A stretch of DNA of 34,850 bases, taken from NCBI GenBank assembly GCA_964541895.1, contig CAZISM010000053.1, positions 1 through 34,850 on the forward strand, in the 5' to 3' direction. A model generated the notes under the pieces. That model did no database searches. It worked only from the letters and a program-made list of their open reading frames with translations, and was not told the origin of the DNA. The DNA comes from CAZISM01 sp964541895. GTDB lineage: Bacteria; Zhuqueibacterota; Zhuqueibacteria; Residuimicrobiales; Residuimicrobiaceae. The position numbers were made by a program, and so were the translations under genes. This document shows, one piece after another, positions 24,805 to 33,300 of this stretch (the stretch's first letter is position 1; every line of letters begins with the position of its first letter).

Positions 24805-27185
24805 TGCTTTTTTTGCGCAAATTTCTCCCGTTCATCCTCTTTGCGACAGCCGTTATCCTCGTTTCGGTCATCCTCTTCGGCTATCGTTCCCTGCACAACG
24901 TGGCCAGCGAAAAACCAGGCCATCTCGTCGTCCCCGGCTTGAATCAGAGTGTAGAGATCAGACGCGATGAATGGGGGATTCCCCACATCCTGGCTCAGAA
25001 TGAACAGGATCTCTTTTTTGCCGCCGGCTTTGCCTGCGCACAGGATCGCTTGTGGCAGCTGGATCTGCTGCGCCGGGCCGCCACCGGCCGGCTCTCCGAG
25101 ATCATGGGCGAACCGACTCTGGCCCTGGACGAACTGGCCCGCACCATCGGCCTCGAACAGACCAGCCAGGCGCTTCTCTCCGGCCTGCCGGCTGACACAC
25201 GCCTCCGCCTCAACGCCTATGTGGCCGGTATCAACGCCTTTATGCAGAGCAGCAAAAGCCTGCCGCTGGAATTCATCCTCCTCCATTATACACCCGAACC
25301 CTGGCGGCCCCAGGACACACTGGCGTTGCAGCGGCTGCTGGCCTGGTCCCTCAGCATGGGCTGGCATATCGACCCGGTCATGGGCGAAGTGGCCGGCCAG
25401 GTGGAGCCGCTCAAGCTGCAACGGCTGCTCCCCAATACCAGGATGAGCGCAGCCAGCGCTTCCTTCACCTCCACCCTGTTGACCGATAGCCAGGCCGCCT
25501 GGCAGCAGCTGTTCGGCGTCATCCCGCAAGGAATTGGCAGCAACGCCTGGGCGGTCACCGGCTCGCGAACGCAGAATCGCGCCCCTGTTCTGGCCAACGA
25601 CACCCATCTGCCCTTTTCAACGCCGGCCGTGTTTTATCTCATGCATCTGTCCGCACCACGGCTCAATGTCATCGGCGCCGCCTTTCCCGGCTTGCCCGGC
25701 ATCCTCATCGGCCGCAATGAAAAAATGGCCTGGGGGATCACCAACGGCATGATCGATGACGTCGATTTCTTTCAACTGAAAGCAGACAGCGCCGATCCCG
25801 GCAAGTTCATCTACAACGGCCAGGCGACCTCGTTTCAGAGCAGAAGCGAACGGATCAAAATAAAAGACAAACCTGATCGAATCCTCCGCGTCTTGACCAC
25901 CCCCTACGGACCGGTCATGCCGGCAGACAGCTCCAGCCAGGCGCGCGTGTGCGTGCGCTGGACCGGCCACGATATGAGCGACGAACTGACCGCGTTCCAT
26001 AACGTCATGACCGCCGCATCGTGGTATGAATTCCGCCAGGCCGTGCGCGGCTGCAAATGTCCGGGAGAAAATTTTGTCTATGCCGACCAGCAGGGCCATA
26101 TCGGCTACCAACTGGCAGCCGCTGTCCCGGTGCGTAATTTTCCGGACCCGTGGAAGACTGTGCCGGACTCTCTCGTCAGCGCCCGCTGGCTCGGCGAAAT
26201 CCCCTTCGAGTCGTTGCCGAGCCAATACGATCCGGCCGCCGGCAGGATCGTCAGCGCCAATCAGTGCATGGTCGATTCCGCCTACGGCTACTATATCTCT
26301 GAATATTGGGAGCCGGATTTTCGCTACCAGCGCATCCAGCAGCTACTGGACAGCATGGCCACGAGCGCGACAGCCACGCAAATGAAACTGCTGCAGAGGG
26401 ATATCTATAATCCCCATGCCGCCTGGCTGGTGCCGCGGCTGCTGGCCACGCTGAACCGCCAACCGCTGCCGCCCGATTCACCGGAATGGTATGCCAGAGA
26501 ATTGCTGCAATCCTGGGATTACCAACAGTCGGCGGAAAGCATTGCCTCCACACTGTATGAACAGATCTACAGAATGCTCTTTATCAGAACATTTGCCGAC
26601 GAATGGGATGCCGATCTGTTTCGCCGCTTCATGACCATACCCAGGCTCAACGCCCGCCTGCTCGATCGCGTCCTCGCGCGCCAGGACTCTTCCTGGCTGG
26701 ATGATCGCCGCACCCCGGATCCGGAAAACCGCAGCGATCTCTTTCTGGCCGCCTTTATCGCGGCCTGTGACAGCCTGAAAGCCAACCGCGGCCCGGACAT
26801 CGGCCATTGGCAATGGGGCGATCTGCATACGGTGGTCGGCTTTCATCCCTTTATGGTTCATCCGGCCATCGGTCGCTTTTTTGCCATGCCGGAACGAGCG
26901 GCAGCAGGCGGTAATTACACGATCAACAACGCCACGTTTATGAATAACGGTTCATTCCGGTCCTTTGTCGGGCCCTGTTTTCGTCAGGTAGTGGATTTGT
27001 CCACCCTCGATTATCAGGTCGTTTTGTTCACCGGCCAAAGCGGCCATCCCTTCAGCCGGCATCATCAGAATATGTTTCAACTCTGGCAACAGGGCGAGCT
27101 CGTCACCCTCTCGCTGGATCCGGCCAGGCAAAACCGCAGCAACTGGACCCTGTTCAGACTATCCCCCAACGGCAGAAACCCTTAA
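24804..27185 (+). CDS. Penicillin-acylase family Ntn-hydrolase
   Basis: A 793-residue protein of the penicillin/acyl-homoserine-lactone acylase family (PF01804), which hydrolyses amide bonds. An uncleaved or signal-type hydrophobic N terminus (about 8-26) suggests export to the periplasm. The alpha-chain region begins near VEIRRDEWGIPHILA and contains AAGFACAQDRLWQLDLLRR. The maturation site is Gly245-Ser246 in GIGSNAWAV, where autoproteolysis exposes Ser246 as the nucleophile. The beta chain has NDTHLPFSTPAVFYLMHL, a PGILIGRNEKMAWGITN stretch and, near the C terminus, GNYTINNATFMNNGSFR. The substrate (beta-lactam, AHL, acyl-amino acid) cannot be deduced. It ends the operon. Confidence 0.92.
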   Translation: MLFLRKFLPFILFATAVILVSVILFGYRSLHNVASEKPGHLVVPGLNQSVEIRRDEWGIPHILAQNEQDLFFAAGFACAQDRLWQLDLLRRAATGRLSEIMGEPTLALDELARTIGLEQTSQALLSGLPADTRLRLNAYVAGINAFMQSSKSLPLEFILLHYTPEPWRPQDTLALQRLLAWSLSMGWHIDPVMGEVAGQVEPLKLQRLLPNTRMSAASASFTSTLLTDSQAAWQQLFGVIPQGIGSNAWAVTGSRTQNRAPVLANDTHLPFSTPAVFYLMHLSAPRLNVIGAAFPGLPGILIGRNEKMAWGITNGMIDDVDFFQLKADSADPGKFIYNGQATSFQSRSERIKIKDKPDRILRVLTTPYGPVMPADSSSQARVCVRWTGHDMSDELTAFHNVMTAASWYEFRQAVRGCKCPGENFVYADQQGHIGYQLAAAVPVRNFPDPWKTVPDSLVSARWLGEIPFESLPSQYDPAAGRIVSANQCMVDSAYGYYISEYWEPDFRYQRIQQLLDSMATSATATQMKLLQRDIYNPHAAWLVPRLLATLNRQPLPPDSPEWYARELLQSWDYQQSAESIASTLYEQIYRMLFIRTFADEWDADLFRRFMTIPRLNARLLDRVLARQDSSWLDDRRTPDPENRSDLFLAAFIAACDSLKANRGPDIGHWQWGDLHTVVGFHPFMVHPAIGRFFAMPERAAAGGNYTINNATFMNNGSFRSFVGPCFRQVVDLSTLDYQVVLFTGQSGHPFSRHHQNMFQLWQQGELVTLSLDPARQNRSNWTLFRLSPNGRNP

Positions 27186-27518
27186 ATCACACTCAATTTT
27201 GTTATTGCTGTTTCATTTTGGGCCATTCTTGCCCATTTCCGGCGCCAGGCCGGCTTGGTGGGAACACTACGGTCCGGCTTGCAAACCAGTAGATTAAATA
27301 TATGTTTTTTATATTCTAAGAAAAACTTTCGCAGGGATATTGCCCCTTTTCCCTTCTCAATTGCCCTTCTGGCATAACAGTTGCAATATTTATAAAAAAT
27401 AGTATATTAGTTATAGGTGAAGGCTTTGCCGGCGAGACAGATGATCAATGTCCAATACGTTGGTCTGTTGCGCAAGCCTTCGCAAGCTAGCCACTCGGGT
27501 TTCAACAGGCAGGTAGTT
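27186..27518. other. Intergenic region between acylase and TonB receptor
   Basis: These 333 bp carry no supportable gene. Bases 27290-27320 and 27370-27416 are AT-rich. The GGGC-N7-GCCC and CCGG-CGCCA-GGCCGG pairings near 27220-27256 lack a T tract, so no clear terminator is seen. The promoter for the receptor is listed separately. Confidence 0.4.
27381..27408 (+). promoter_or_regulatory. Candidate promoter of the TonB receptor gene
   Basis: TTGCAA (27381-27386) and TATATT (27403-27408) are spaced by 16 bp, and the -10 fits the housekeeping consensus well. Transcription would start near 27415. That makes the in-frame GTG at 27417 unlikely as the start codon and supports the start further downstream. 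Confidence 0.45.
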
Positions 27519-29810
27519 GTGAACACACAATGCAGCAAAAAAAGTTTTTTGTCTTTAGCCAAACGAATTCTTGTACTATTATCTATCTCCTCGGCTCTGT
27601 TCGCGCAAGGTCGAATCGTCGGCTATGTCGTTGATGGCGCCACGAATCAGCCCATTGCCGGCGCCAATGTGCTTTTGGCAGACACCCGCCATGGCGCGGT
27701 CACCGATGAGAACGGTTATTTTAAGATCGACAACCTGCCGGCCGGCACCTATAATCTGGTGGCGACGATCCTCGGCTATCGCAAAATGATGGTGCAGGAG
27801 GTGGCTCTCACTGAAGCCGGCATTCGTGCCTTGCGTGTGCGTATGAACCGCGAGCCGATTGAAATGGGCGATGTCAAAGTCACCGCGAAAAAGACGGCGC
27901 CCAATTTTGAATATCAGGCCTCCATGGCCGGCCATGAAATGATCAATCCGCGTACCATCACCAAACGGCCGGGCGCCATGGAAGACGCCTATCGCGCCCT
28001 GCGCACGGTTCCGGGCGTGGTCAGTCGCAACGACATGAACACCCAGTTGTACATTCGCGGCAGCAGCCCGGATCAGAATCTGATTTTATACGACGGCCTC
28101 GAAGTGACCAATCCCAACCGCCTGATGGTGATGATGGGCGGCGGTGTGAGTCTGGTCAATCCCGACATATTGCAGGCCATGGAACTGGTGCCGGCCGGTT
28201 TTGAAGTGGACCACGGCAATAAAATGTCGGCCCTGGTGCAGATTGCCAATCGCGAAGGCAGCCGCAGTGATGTCAAGCTGAACCTCAACGCCACTCTGCT
28301 CAACAGCCGGGCCCTGGCAGAGGGACCTTTGGCCGGCGGCAGCGGTTCCTGGTTGATTGCGGTGCGCCGCAGTTTTTACGATCTGCTCGCCAATGCGGTG
28401 ACCAACCAGCGCTATATTTTCCCCTTTTATTATGACGCGCACGCCAAACTGGCTTTTGATTTTTCCAGCCAGCACAAACTCTCCGCGTTTTATACGCATC
28501 TCGGCGAAGGCACCAAAATGCTCAACGTCGAAAGCGAGCAGCTGGATCTGCTCAACGCCGGCCGCGGTCATATCGCCGGGTTGCGCTGGACCTCCATGAT
28601 TTCGCCCAAGGTGGTGGCGCACCTCTTTGCCGGATTTTATTTCGATCGCAACGACATCAACGTGCGTGACACCTATTTCTATCGCTATCAGGTGAACCTC
28701 AATTACAAACTGCAGCGGCACAGCCTGCGCAGCGACGTGTACTATTATCCGTCCAACTGGCTGCATTTCAAATTCGGCGGCGAAGTTGATCGTCACACCA
28801 CCGATCTCATCTGGAACGTCAACTGGCGCAACATTGTCGAAACACCCGCGAGCATCGACTTTGACGCCCAGGGCCTGCATCAGGCCGGTTATGGCGAAAT
28901 GCGGATCAAGCTGAAGAAATGGCTGGAGTGGACCAACGGCATTCGCCACGATCGCTCGACGCTGTACAAGAGCGAACACTGGAATCCCCGCAGCAAACTT
29001 TTGCTCACCGCTCTTAATCCGGTCAGCTTTTGGCTGAGCTACGGCCGCTTCAGTCAGTTTCCCGATTTTCTCACCATTATCGGCCGCGGCGAACCCATGG
29101 ATTTGTCGCAGAACCTCGACCGCCTGGGCGCGGAACACGCCACCCACGCCATCATCGGCGGCCAGTGGCTGACCACGCCCTACAGCCGGTTTAAAATGGA
29201 AATCTATCGCAAGGATTTCACCAGCCTGCTGGTCAATCCCGAGGAGGGCACGTTCACGCCCAGCAACAATGGCACCGGGCTGTCACAGGGCATCGAAATT
29301 TCATTTGAAAAAAACCGCCAGCCGCAGGAACGGCTGGGCTTTTGGCTCAACTATACGCTGGCCAAAACCCAATACCGGCGCTCCGCATCCGGTCCGTGGA
29401 TCTTTTTCGAGTACGATCAGACCCACCAGTGCAACGGCGGCGTCGACCTGCGCCTCAGCAAACGCTGGCATATGGAATGGGTCTACTATTACGGCAGCGG
29501 TTTTCCCTACACCCCGGTCTATGGCGTCGCCGAGGCCAGGACCCCCGCTTCGGCGTACGTGATCAAGGGAGAAAAGAACTCGGCGCGCTACCCGATCTAC
29601 AGCCGGCTGGATGTGCGCCTGGTCTATGAGCGCGCCTGGGCCGGTCGCAAATGGAGCGCCTACCTCGACGTCATCAATGTGACCAACCGCCGCAACGTCT
29701 ACATGATCGACTGGCGCCTGGACAACGACTCCTCCCTCGCCTACCTGAAGAAAAACGTCTATTACATGCTGCCGCTGCTGCCGAGTCTGGGGGTGAGCAT
29801 TTCGTTGTAA
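27519..29810 (+). CDS. TonB-dependent outer-membrane receptor with CarboxypepD-like N domain
   Basis: I prefer GTG 27519, which gives a 763-residue protein with an ordinary signal peptide (KKSFLSLAKRILVLLSISSALFAQ); ATG 27441 and GTG 27417 are in-frame alternatives with poorer ribosome sites. After cleavage comes a carboxypeptidase-regulatory-like domain (about 30-110, RIVGYVVDGATNQPIAGANV). A plug domain follows (about 130-250, LRTVPGVVSRNDMNTQLYIR, then GSSPDQNLILYDGLEV). A long barrel with alternating strands completes it. This is the SusC/FecA-like layout, without an obvious SusD partner in the window. It imports a large or scarce ligand using energy from TonB, possibly the system at 1-2046. 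Substrate is unknown. The next genes concern carbohydrates. Confidence 0.88.
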   Translation: MNTQCSKKSFLSLAKRILVLLSISSALFAQGRIVGYVVDGATNQPIAGANVLLADTRHGAVTDENGYFKIDNLPAGTYNLVATILGYRKMMVQEVALTEAGIRALRVRMNREPIEMGDVKVTAKKTAPNFEYQASMAGHEMINPRTITKRPGAMEDAYRALRTVPGVVSRNDMNTQLYIRGSSPDQNLILYDGLEVTNPNRLMVMMGGGVSLVNPDILQAMELVPAGFEVDHGNKMSALVQIANREGSRSDVKLNLNATLLNSRALAEGPLAGGSGSWLIAVRRSFYDLLANAVTNQRYIFPFYYDAHAKLAFDFSSQHKLSAFYTHLGEGTKMLNVESEQLDLLNAGRGHIAGLRWTSMISPKVVAHLFAGFYFDRNDINVRDTYFYRYQVNLNYKLQRHSLRSDVYYYPSNWLHFKFGGEVDRHTTDLIWNVNWRNIVETPASIDFDAQGLHQAGYGEMRIKLKKWLEWTNGIRHDRSTLYKSEHWNPRSKLLLTALNPVSFWLSYGRFSQFPDFLTIIGRGEPMDLSQNLDRLGAEHATHAIIGGQWLTTPYSRFKMEIYRKDFTSLLVNPEEGTFTPSNNGTGLSQGIEISFEKNRQPQERLGFWLNYTLAKTQYRRSASGPWIFFEYDQTHQCNGGVDLRLSKRWHMEWVYYYGSGFPYTPVYGVAEARTPASAYVIKGEKNSARYPIYSRLDVRLVYERAWAGRKWSAYLDVINVTNRRNVYMIDWRLDNDSSLAYLKKNVYYMLPLLPSLGVSISL

Positions 29811-30107
29811 CGCTTTGGGTGAAGGCGTGCTGTTGACCGATCACTATTATCGCTATACTTCGCAAGTCGCCGATTACGGTTACTATATGCAAGACGGCCA
29901 GTGTCTCAGGCTGATGGATCATATCAGCATGGAGCAACAACTATATGAGCACGGCTATATGGCGTCACCGAAAGATAATCAACCCTGGCTTGTATAGCTC
30001 TTTCCAGTTAATCCTGTAATCCCGTCCAGCAAAATTTGCCTCTTTTCCCTTGCCTTTCATTCAACAATCCAGTAACATATAGCCAGCCAACAGCAAGGAG
30101 GGCTGTC
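29811..30107. other. Intergenic region before the symporter group
   Basis: No gene is convincing here. A 57-codon frame from GTG 29827 to TAG 29998-29997 region is Tyr-rich and lacks a ribosome site, so I do not call it. At 30010-30025 AATCCTGT and AATCCCGT form an imperfect 8-bp tandem repeat. TTGCCT (30050-30055) and TAACAT (30073-30078) with a 17-bp spacer are a weak promoter candidate for the leader ORF and symporter. Confidence 0.35.
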
Positions 30108-30197
30108 GTGTCCAACCAACCGAATAGTGCGGTCAAAATTCTGCTGGGGATCGTTCTGTTTGCCGGAATGCGCGTTTCAGAAACGGAGCGATCATGA
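30108..30197 (+). CDS. 29-codon leader ORF coupled to the symporter
   Basis: GTG 30108 follows a strong AAGGAGGG (30095-30102) at ideal spacing, and the frame runs to TGA 30195-30197. The stop overlaps the symporter ATG (30194) in an ATGA arrangement. The 29-residue product begins SNQPNSAVKILLGIVLFAG and has a short hydrophobic centre and a charged end. The best ribosome-binding site in the region belongs to this ORF, so it may drive symporter translation by coupling. Alternatively it is a small membrane peptide. I know no homologue. Confidence 0.5.
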   Translation: MSNQPNSAVKILLGIVLFAGMRVSETERS

Positions 30198-31873
30198 ATA
30201 TCCATGAACTGCTGTCAGGGTGGGATTTCGCCGTTATCGCCGTATATGCGGTCGTGCTGGTCGGCATCGGGCTCTGGGTCAGCCGCCATCTGAAAGACAG
30301 CGAAGACATTTTTCTCGGCGGGCGCTCGGTGCGTTGGTACAACATCGCCGCTTCTCTCTTTGGCACCAACGTCGGCCCCTCCTTCCTGATCGCCTCCACA
30401 TCCGCGGCCTACGGCATGGGCATGGTCACCGCCAGCTTTGAGTGGCTGGCCTGGATCTGTCTGTTTCTGCTCTGCGCGATCTTTTTGCCGCACTATCTCG
30501 GCATGCGGGTGACGACGATGCCCGAGTTCGTAAAACGACGCTTCGGTGCCGCCTCTTACAATTTCCTCTCTTACTATGCGCTGTTCACGACGCTGATCCT
30601 GTGGATCGCCGGCGCGCTCTACCCCGGCGCGGTGCTGCTCTGCCAGATGCTGGCCTGGCCGCTCTGGGTATCGGCGGCTGTGCTGATGTTACTCTGCCTC
30701 GTCATCGCAGCGTCCGGCGGCCTGCTGGCGATCGCCATCACAGACACCTACCAGAGTATCCTTATCATCACCGGCGCGCTGGCTATGACGCTGATCGGCA
30801 TGCACCACGTCGGCGGCATCAGCCGACTGCTCGAGGCCACGCCGCCGCACTATTGGGAGCTGTTTCGCCCGCTCTCGGACAGGGATTACCCCTGGTTGAC
30901 GCTGGTCCTCGGCTACCCCGTTCTGGGCATCTGGTTCTGGTGCACGGACCAGACCATCGTGCAACGCGTCCTCGCTGCGCGCAGTTTCAGCCACTCGGTC
31001 GGCGGTTGCCTGGCCACAGGTTTCCTCAAGATCCTGCCGCCCTTTATTTTTATGCTGCCGGGCATCCTCTGTTACGTGCTGCATCCAGGCTTAAAGTCGC
31101 CCGATGAGGCATTCCTCACCATGGTCACCAACTATATGCCGGTTGGCATGAAAGGACTGATCTGTGTCGTGCTGATCGCCGCACTGGTCAGCACGGTTGA
31201 CGCGGGCGTCAACTCCTTCAGCACGATCTTTACCCTCGACATTTGGGTGCGCCAGTTCCGGCCGCAGGCCTCAAAGCAGGAAATCCGGAAGCTGGGCCGG
31301 ATCACGACGGGCGTGGTGTCTGTGCTCGCGGTCCTGTGCGCGATCGCCATGGGCGGGGCCGGCAAGGACATCTTTAGCCTCTTCCAATCCATCATCGGCT
31401 ACTTTGCCCCGCCGATGGCAGCTGTTTTTCTCGTCGGCGTGCTCTGGAAGCGCGCCACCGGCCGCGCCGCTTTTCTCACTCTGGTCGGGGGCACCACACT
31501 TTGCCTGACGATCGGCGCGCTGGACTTTTACAACAAACCGCTGCTGCTGAACCTGTTCAACGTGGTCCTGCCGTGGCATGTTGAGGCCCCGCCCCATTTT
31601 CTCTATCTCTCGTTCGCGCTCTTTGTGCTCTGTCTGCTCAGCGTAGTCGCGCTGTCGCTGCTGACGCGCACCGCGCCGGAGGAAGAGGCCTTGTCGAGTC
31701 TAGGCGCCGCTTATGCAAAACTCGGCGCGCGGGTGCGCTGGCTCTTTGCCGGTTGGGCCGCATTAGCCGCCGTCATGGTCATGCTCTACATTGGCTTTGA
31801 GAAGCTGGCGGACCGGCCGGTTGTTGCGCCGCCGGCCGATGGTCAGCAGCAAAACCAGATGTTAAACCGCTAA
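30194..31873 (+). CDS. Sodium:solute symporter (SSS/SGLT family)
   Basis: A 559-residue polytopic membrane protein of the sodium:solute symporter family. The N-terminal helix (WDFAVIAVYAVVLVGIGLWV) is followed by the family phrase DSEDIFLGGRSVRWYNIAAS and then SLFGTNVGPSFLIASTSAAY. About 13-14 hydrophobic helices are visible. The central GYPVLGIWFWCTDQTIVQRV is typical of the sugar/inositol (SGLT-like) branch, and LVSTVDAGVNSFSTIFTLDI covers the conserved sodium-site helix. GGAG (30185-30188) and coupling to the leader ORF set the start. With the URO-D-like and GH2 genes downstream, the likely cargo is a mono- or disaccharide or uronate released by the hydrolase; that is inference. Confidence 0.92.
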   Translation: MNIHELLSGWDFAVIAVYAVVLVGIGLWVSRHLKDSEDIFLGGRSVRWYNIAASLFGTNVGPSFLIASTSAAYGMGMVTASFEWLAWICLFLLCAIFLPHYLGMRVTTMPEFVKRRFGAASYNFLSYYALFTTLILWIAGALYPGAVLLCQMLAWPLWVSAAVLMLLCLVIAASGGLLAIAITDTYQSILIITGALAMTLIGMHHVGGISRLLEATPPHYWELFRPLSDRDYPWLTLVLGYPVLGIWFWCTDQTIVQRVLAARSFSHSVGGCLATGFLKILPPFIFMLPGILCYVLHPGLKSPDEAFLTMVTNYMPVGMKGLICVVLIAALVSTVDAGVNSFSTIFTLDIWVRQFRPQASKQEIRKLGRITTGVVSVLAVLCAIAMGGAGKDIFSLFQSIIGYFAPPMAAVFLVGVLWKRATGRAAFLTLVGGTTLCLTIGALDFYNKPLLLNLFNVVLPWHVEAPPHFLYLSFALFVLCLLSVVALSLLTRTAPEEEALSSLGAAYAKLGARVRWLFAGWAALAAVMVMLYIGFEKLADRPVVAPPADGQQQNQMLNR

Positions 31874-31959
31874 TTGACGCTAATGAACGCTAATGAATTA
31901 CAATAGTGCAAACGCTTTTGTCGGCTCTTATTAGCGTCTATTCGCGTGTATTAGCGGTT
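31865..31959. repeat. Imperfect inverted repeat built from 10-bp GCTAAT units
   Basis: The left arm (31865-31897) begins AACCGCTAATTGACGCTAAT and contains three GCTAAT units at exact 10-bp steps. The right arm (31928-31959) is its imperfect reverse complement (TTATTAGCGTCTATTCGCG, then TGTATTAGCGGTT). The left arm overlaps the last codons of the symporter gene. ATTAGCGGTTCAA (31950-31962) recurs at 32038-32050. The arms could form a long stem of about 30 bp with a 30-base loop and act as a transcript end or an mRNA stabiliser. Confidence 0.7.
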
Positions 31960-32073
31960 CAACTTTTTTAAATCATTAATTGACACCTATGGATACCTGC
32001 GCAGGCAATGACCTCGACTGGCCTTTTTTAAACATGCATTAGCGGTTCAAAAAGAATCACAAGGAAATCAAAA

Positions 32074-33150
32074 ATGACATCACGAGAAAGAATCCTGGCC
32101 GCCATCGACCTTGAACCGGTGGACCGTGTGCCGACAGACATCTGGGCCACAGACGAGGTGTGGAGTATGCTGCGATCACACTTTGGCTCCGAGGCACAGG
32201 CACGCGAAACGCTCCACATCGACGGCTTTACAGACGTGCGGCCCGCCTACATCGGACCGCCGCTTCCGGATACGCCCCAGGACGCAGGACTTGACTTTCG
32301 CGTGTTTTACGGCATCTGGGGCGCAAAGTTGCAGTGGATGGGCTACGACACCGGACGGTACCTCGAGCAGTCCACTGTGCCCCTGGTCGATGCCGTATCC
32401 ATCGCCGACCTGGAAGCCTTTCGCTGGCCCAACCCCGACTGGTTCGACTATGCCGGGTTCCGCGAAGTGGCCAGGCGCGCGCACGAACAGCAGGCGGTGA
32501 TGTGCGGCTACATGGCGCCGCTGTTCATCCATAACCTGCTCCGCGGCATGGAGCAGTCGCTGATGGACCCGCTCGCCGATCCGGACTTTACCCACGAACT
32601 GCTGCGACGGATCTGCGATTTCGAGTACGAGCGCCATCGCCGCGCTTTCGAGGCCGCCGGCGAGTTCATCGACATCGCCCAGGTCACCGACGATCTGGGC
32701 AGCCAGAACGGCCCCTTGTTCAGCATCGATATCTATCGCCGATTCTACAAACCGCACCACCAGCGATTTATAGCACTCTGTCGCGAGTTCAATATCAGAG
32801 TGTTCCATCACGACGACGGCGCCATGCGGACGTTTCTGCCTGACCTGGTGGACATGGGCATTGATGTCCTCAATCCTGTGCAAAGGACCTGCCCCGATAT
32901 GGACCCGGCCGCTCTCAAGCGCGATTTTGGCAACCGCATCTGCTTCCACGGCGGCATCGAAAACCAGAGGATCCTCCCCTTTGGCACACCGGACGACGTC
33001 CGGGCTGAAGTGCGCCACTGCATCGATGCTATGGCGGACAACGGTACCGGATACATCCTCGCGCCCTGCCATAACATCCAGTCATTGACCCCTGTTGAGA
33101 ACATTGTGGCCATGTATGACGAAGCCTGGAACTATGGCAAATGCTTGTAG
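32074..33150 (+). CDS. Uroporphyrinogen-decarboxylase (URO-D) superfamily protein
   Basis: A 358-residue TIM-barrel protein, with AAGGAAA (32061-32067) before ATG 32074. It opens with MTSRERILAAIDLEPVDRVP, the usual start of URO-D/MtaA-like proteins, and ends with GTGYILAPCHNIQSLTPVEN. In methyltransferase members a His-x-Cys and a distal Cys bind zinc. Here the first motif reads HHDDGA (about residue 247) without the Cys, while the late Cys-His is kept, so the metal site is altered or lost. It lies in a carbohydrate locus rather than with heme genes, so heme synthesis is unlikely. Sugar-linked URO-D-like proteins of this kind are common in polysaccharide-degrading bacteria, with unknown reaction. 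Confidence 0.82.
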   Translation: MTSRERILAAIDLEPVDRVPTDIWATDEVWSMLRSHFGSEAQARETLHIDGFTDVRPAYIGPPLPDTPQDAGLDFRVFYGIWGAKLQWMGYDTGRYLEQSTVPLVDAVSIADLEAFRWPNPDWFDYAGFREVARRAHEQQAVMCGYMAPLFIHNLLRGMEQSLMDPLADPDFTHELLRRICDFEYERHRRAFEAAGEFIDIAQVTDDLGSQNGPLFSIDIYRRFYKPHHQRFIALCREFNIRVFHHDDGAMRTFLPDLVDMGIDVLNPVQRTCPDMDPAALKRDFGNRICFHGGIENQRILPFGTPDDVRAEVRHCIDAMADNGTGYILAPCHNIQSLTPVENIVAMYDEAWNYGKCL

Positions 33151-33217
33151 GGCCTGAGCTATAAAAGCTGGCATCGCATGAAATAGAATATCCTAACCCG
33201 AACAAGCCGGAACCAGA

Positions 33218-33246
33218 TGTCACCTTCGAGGTGTCCGACATTTTTT
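33218..33246 (+). terminator. Possible Rho-independent terminator
   Basis: CACCT (33221-33225) pairs with AGGTG (33229-33233) around a TCG loop. TGTC (33218-33221) can extend the stem with GACA (33237-33240) across a bulge. Six T follow (33241-33246). It would end the URO-D-like transcript, 68 bp after its stop. Confidence 0.45.
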
Positions 33247-33253
33247 GACCATG

Positions 33254-33281
33254 TTGCGCGAAACCCCACTCGCAATACAAT
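33254..33281 (+). promoter_or_regulatory. Weak candidate promoter for the glycoside hydrolase gene
   Basis: TTGCGC (33254-33259) and TACAAT (33276-33281) with a 16-bp spacer stand 19 bp before the hydrolase ATG. The -10 is good and the -35 is poor. Its position just after the terminator-like hairpin supports separate transcription. Confidence 0.35.
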
Positions 33282-33300
33282 AAAACCGAAAGATACTGAT

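Noticed and set aside
27417..27518. N-terminal extension of the TonB receptor from GTG 27417
   Set aside because: The start would coincide with the predicted transcription start, has no ribosome site, and places 34 non-signal residues before the signal peptide.
29827..29997. Tyr-rich 57-codon ORF after the TonB receptor
   Set aside because: It has no ribosome-binding site or recognisable family and may be chance; kept only as a note.
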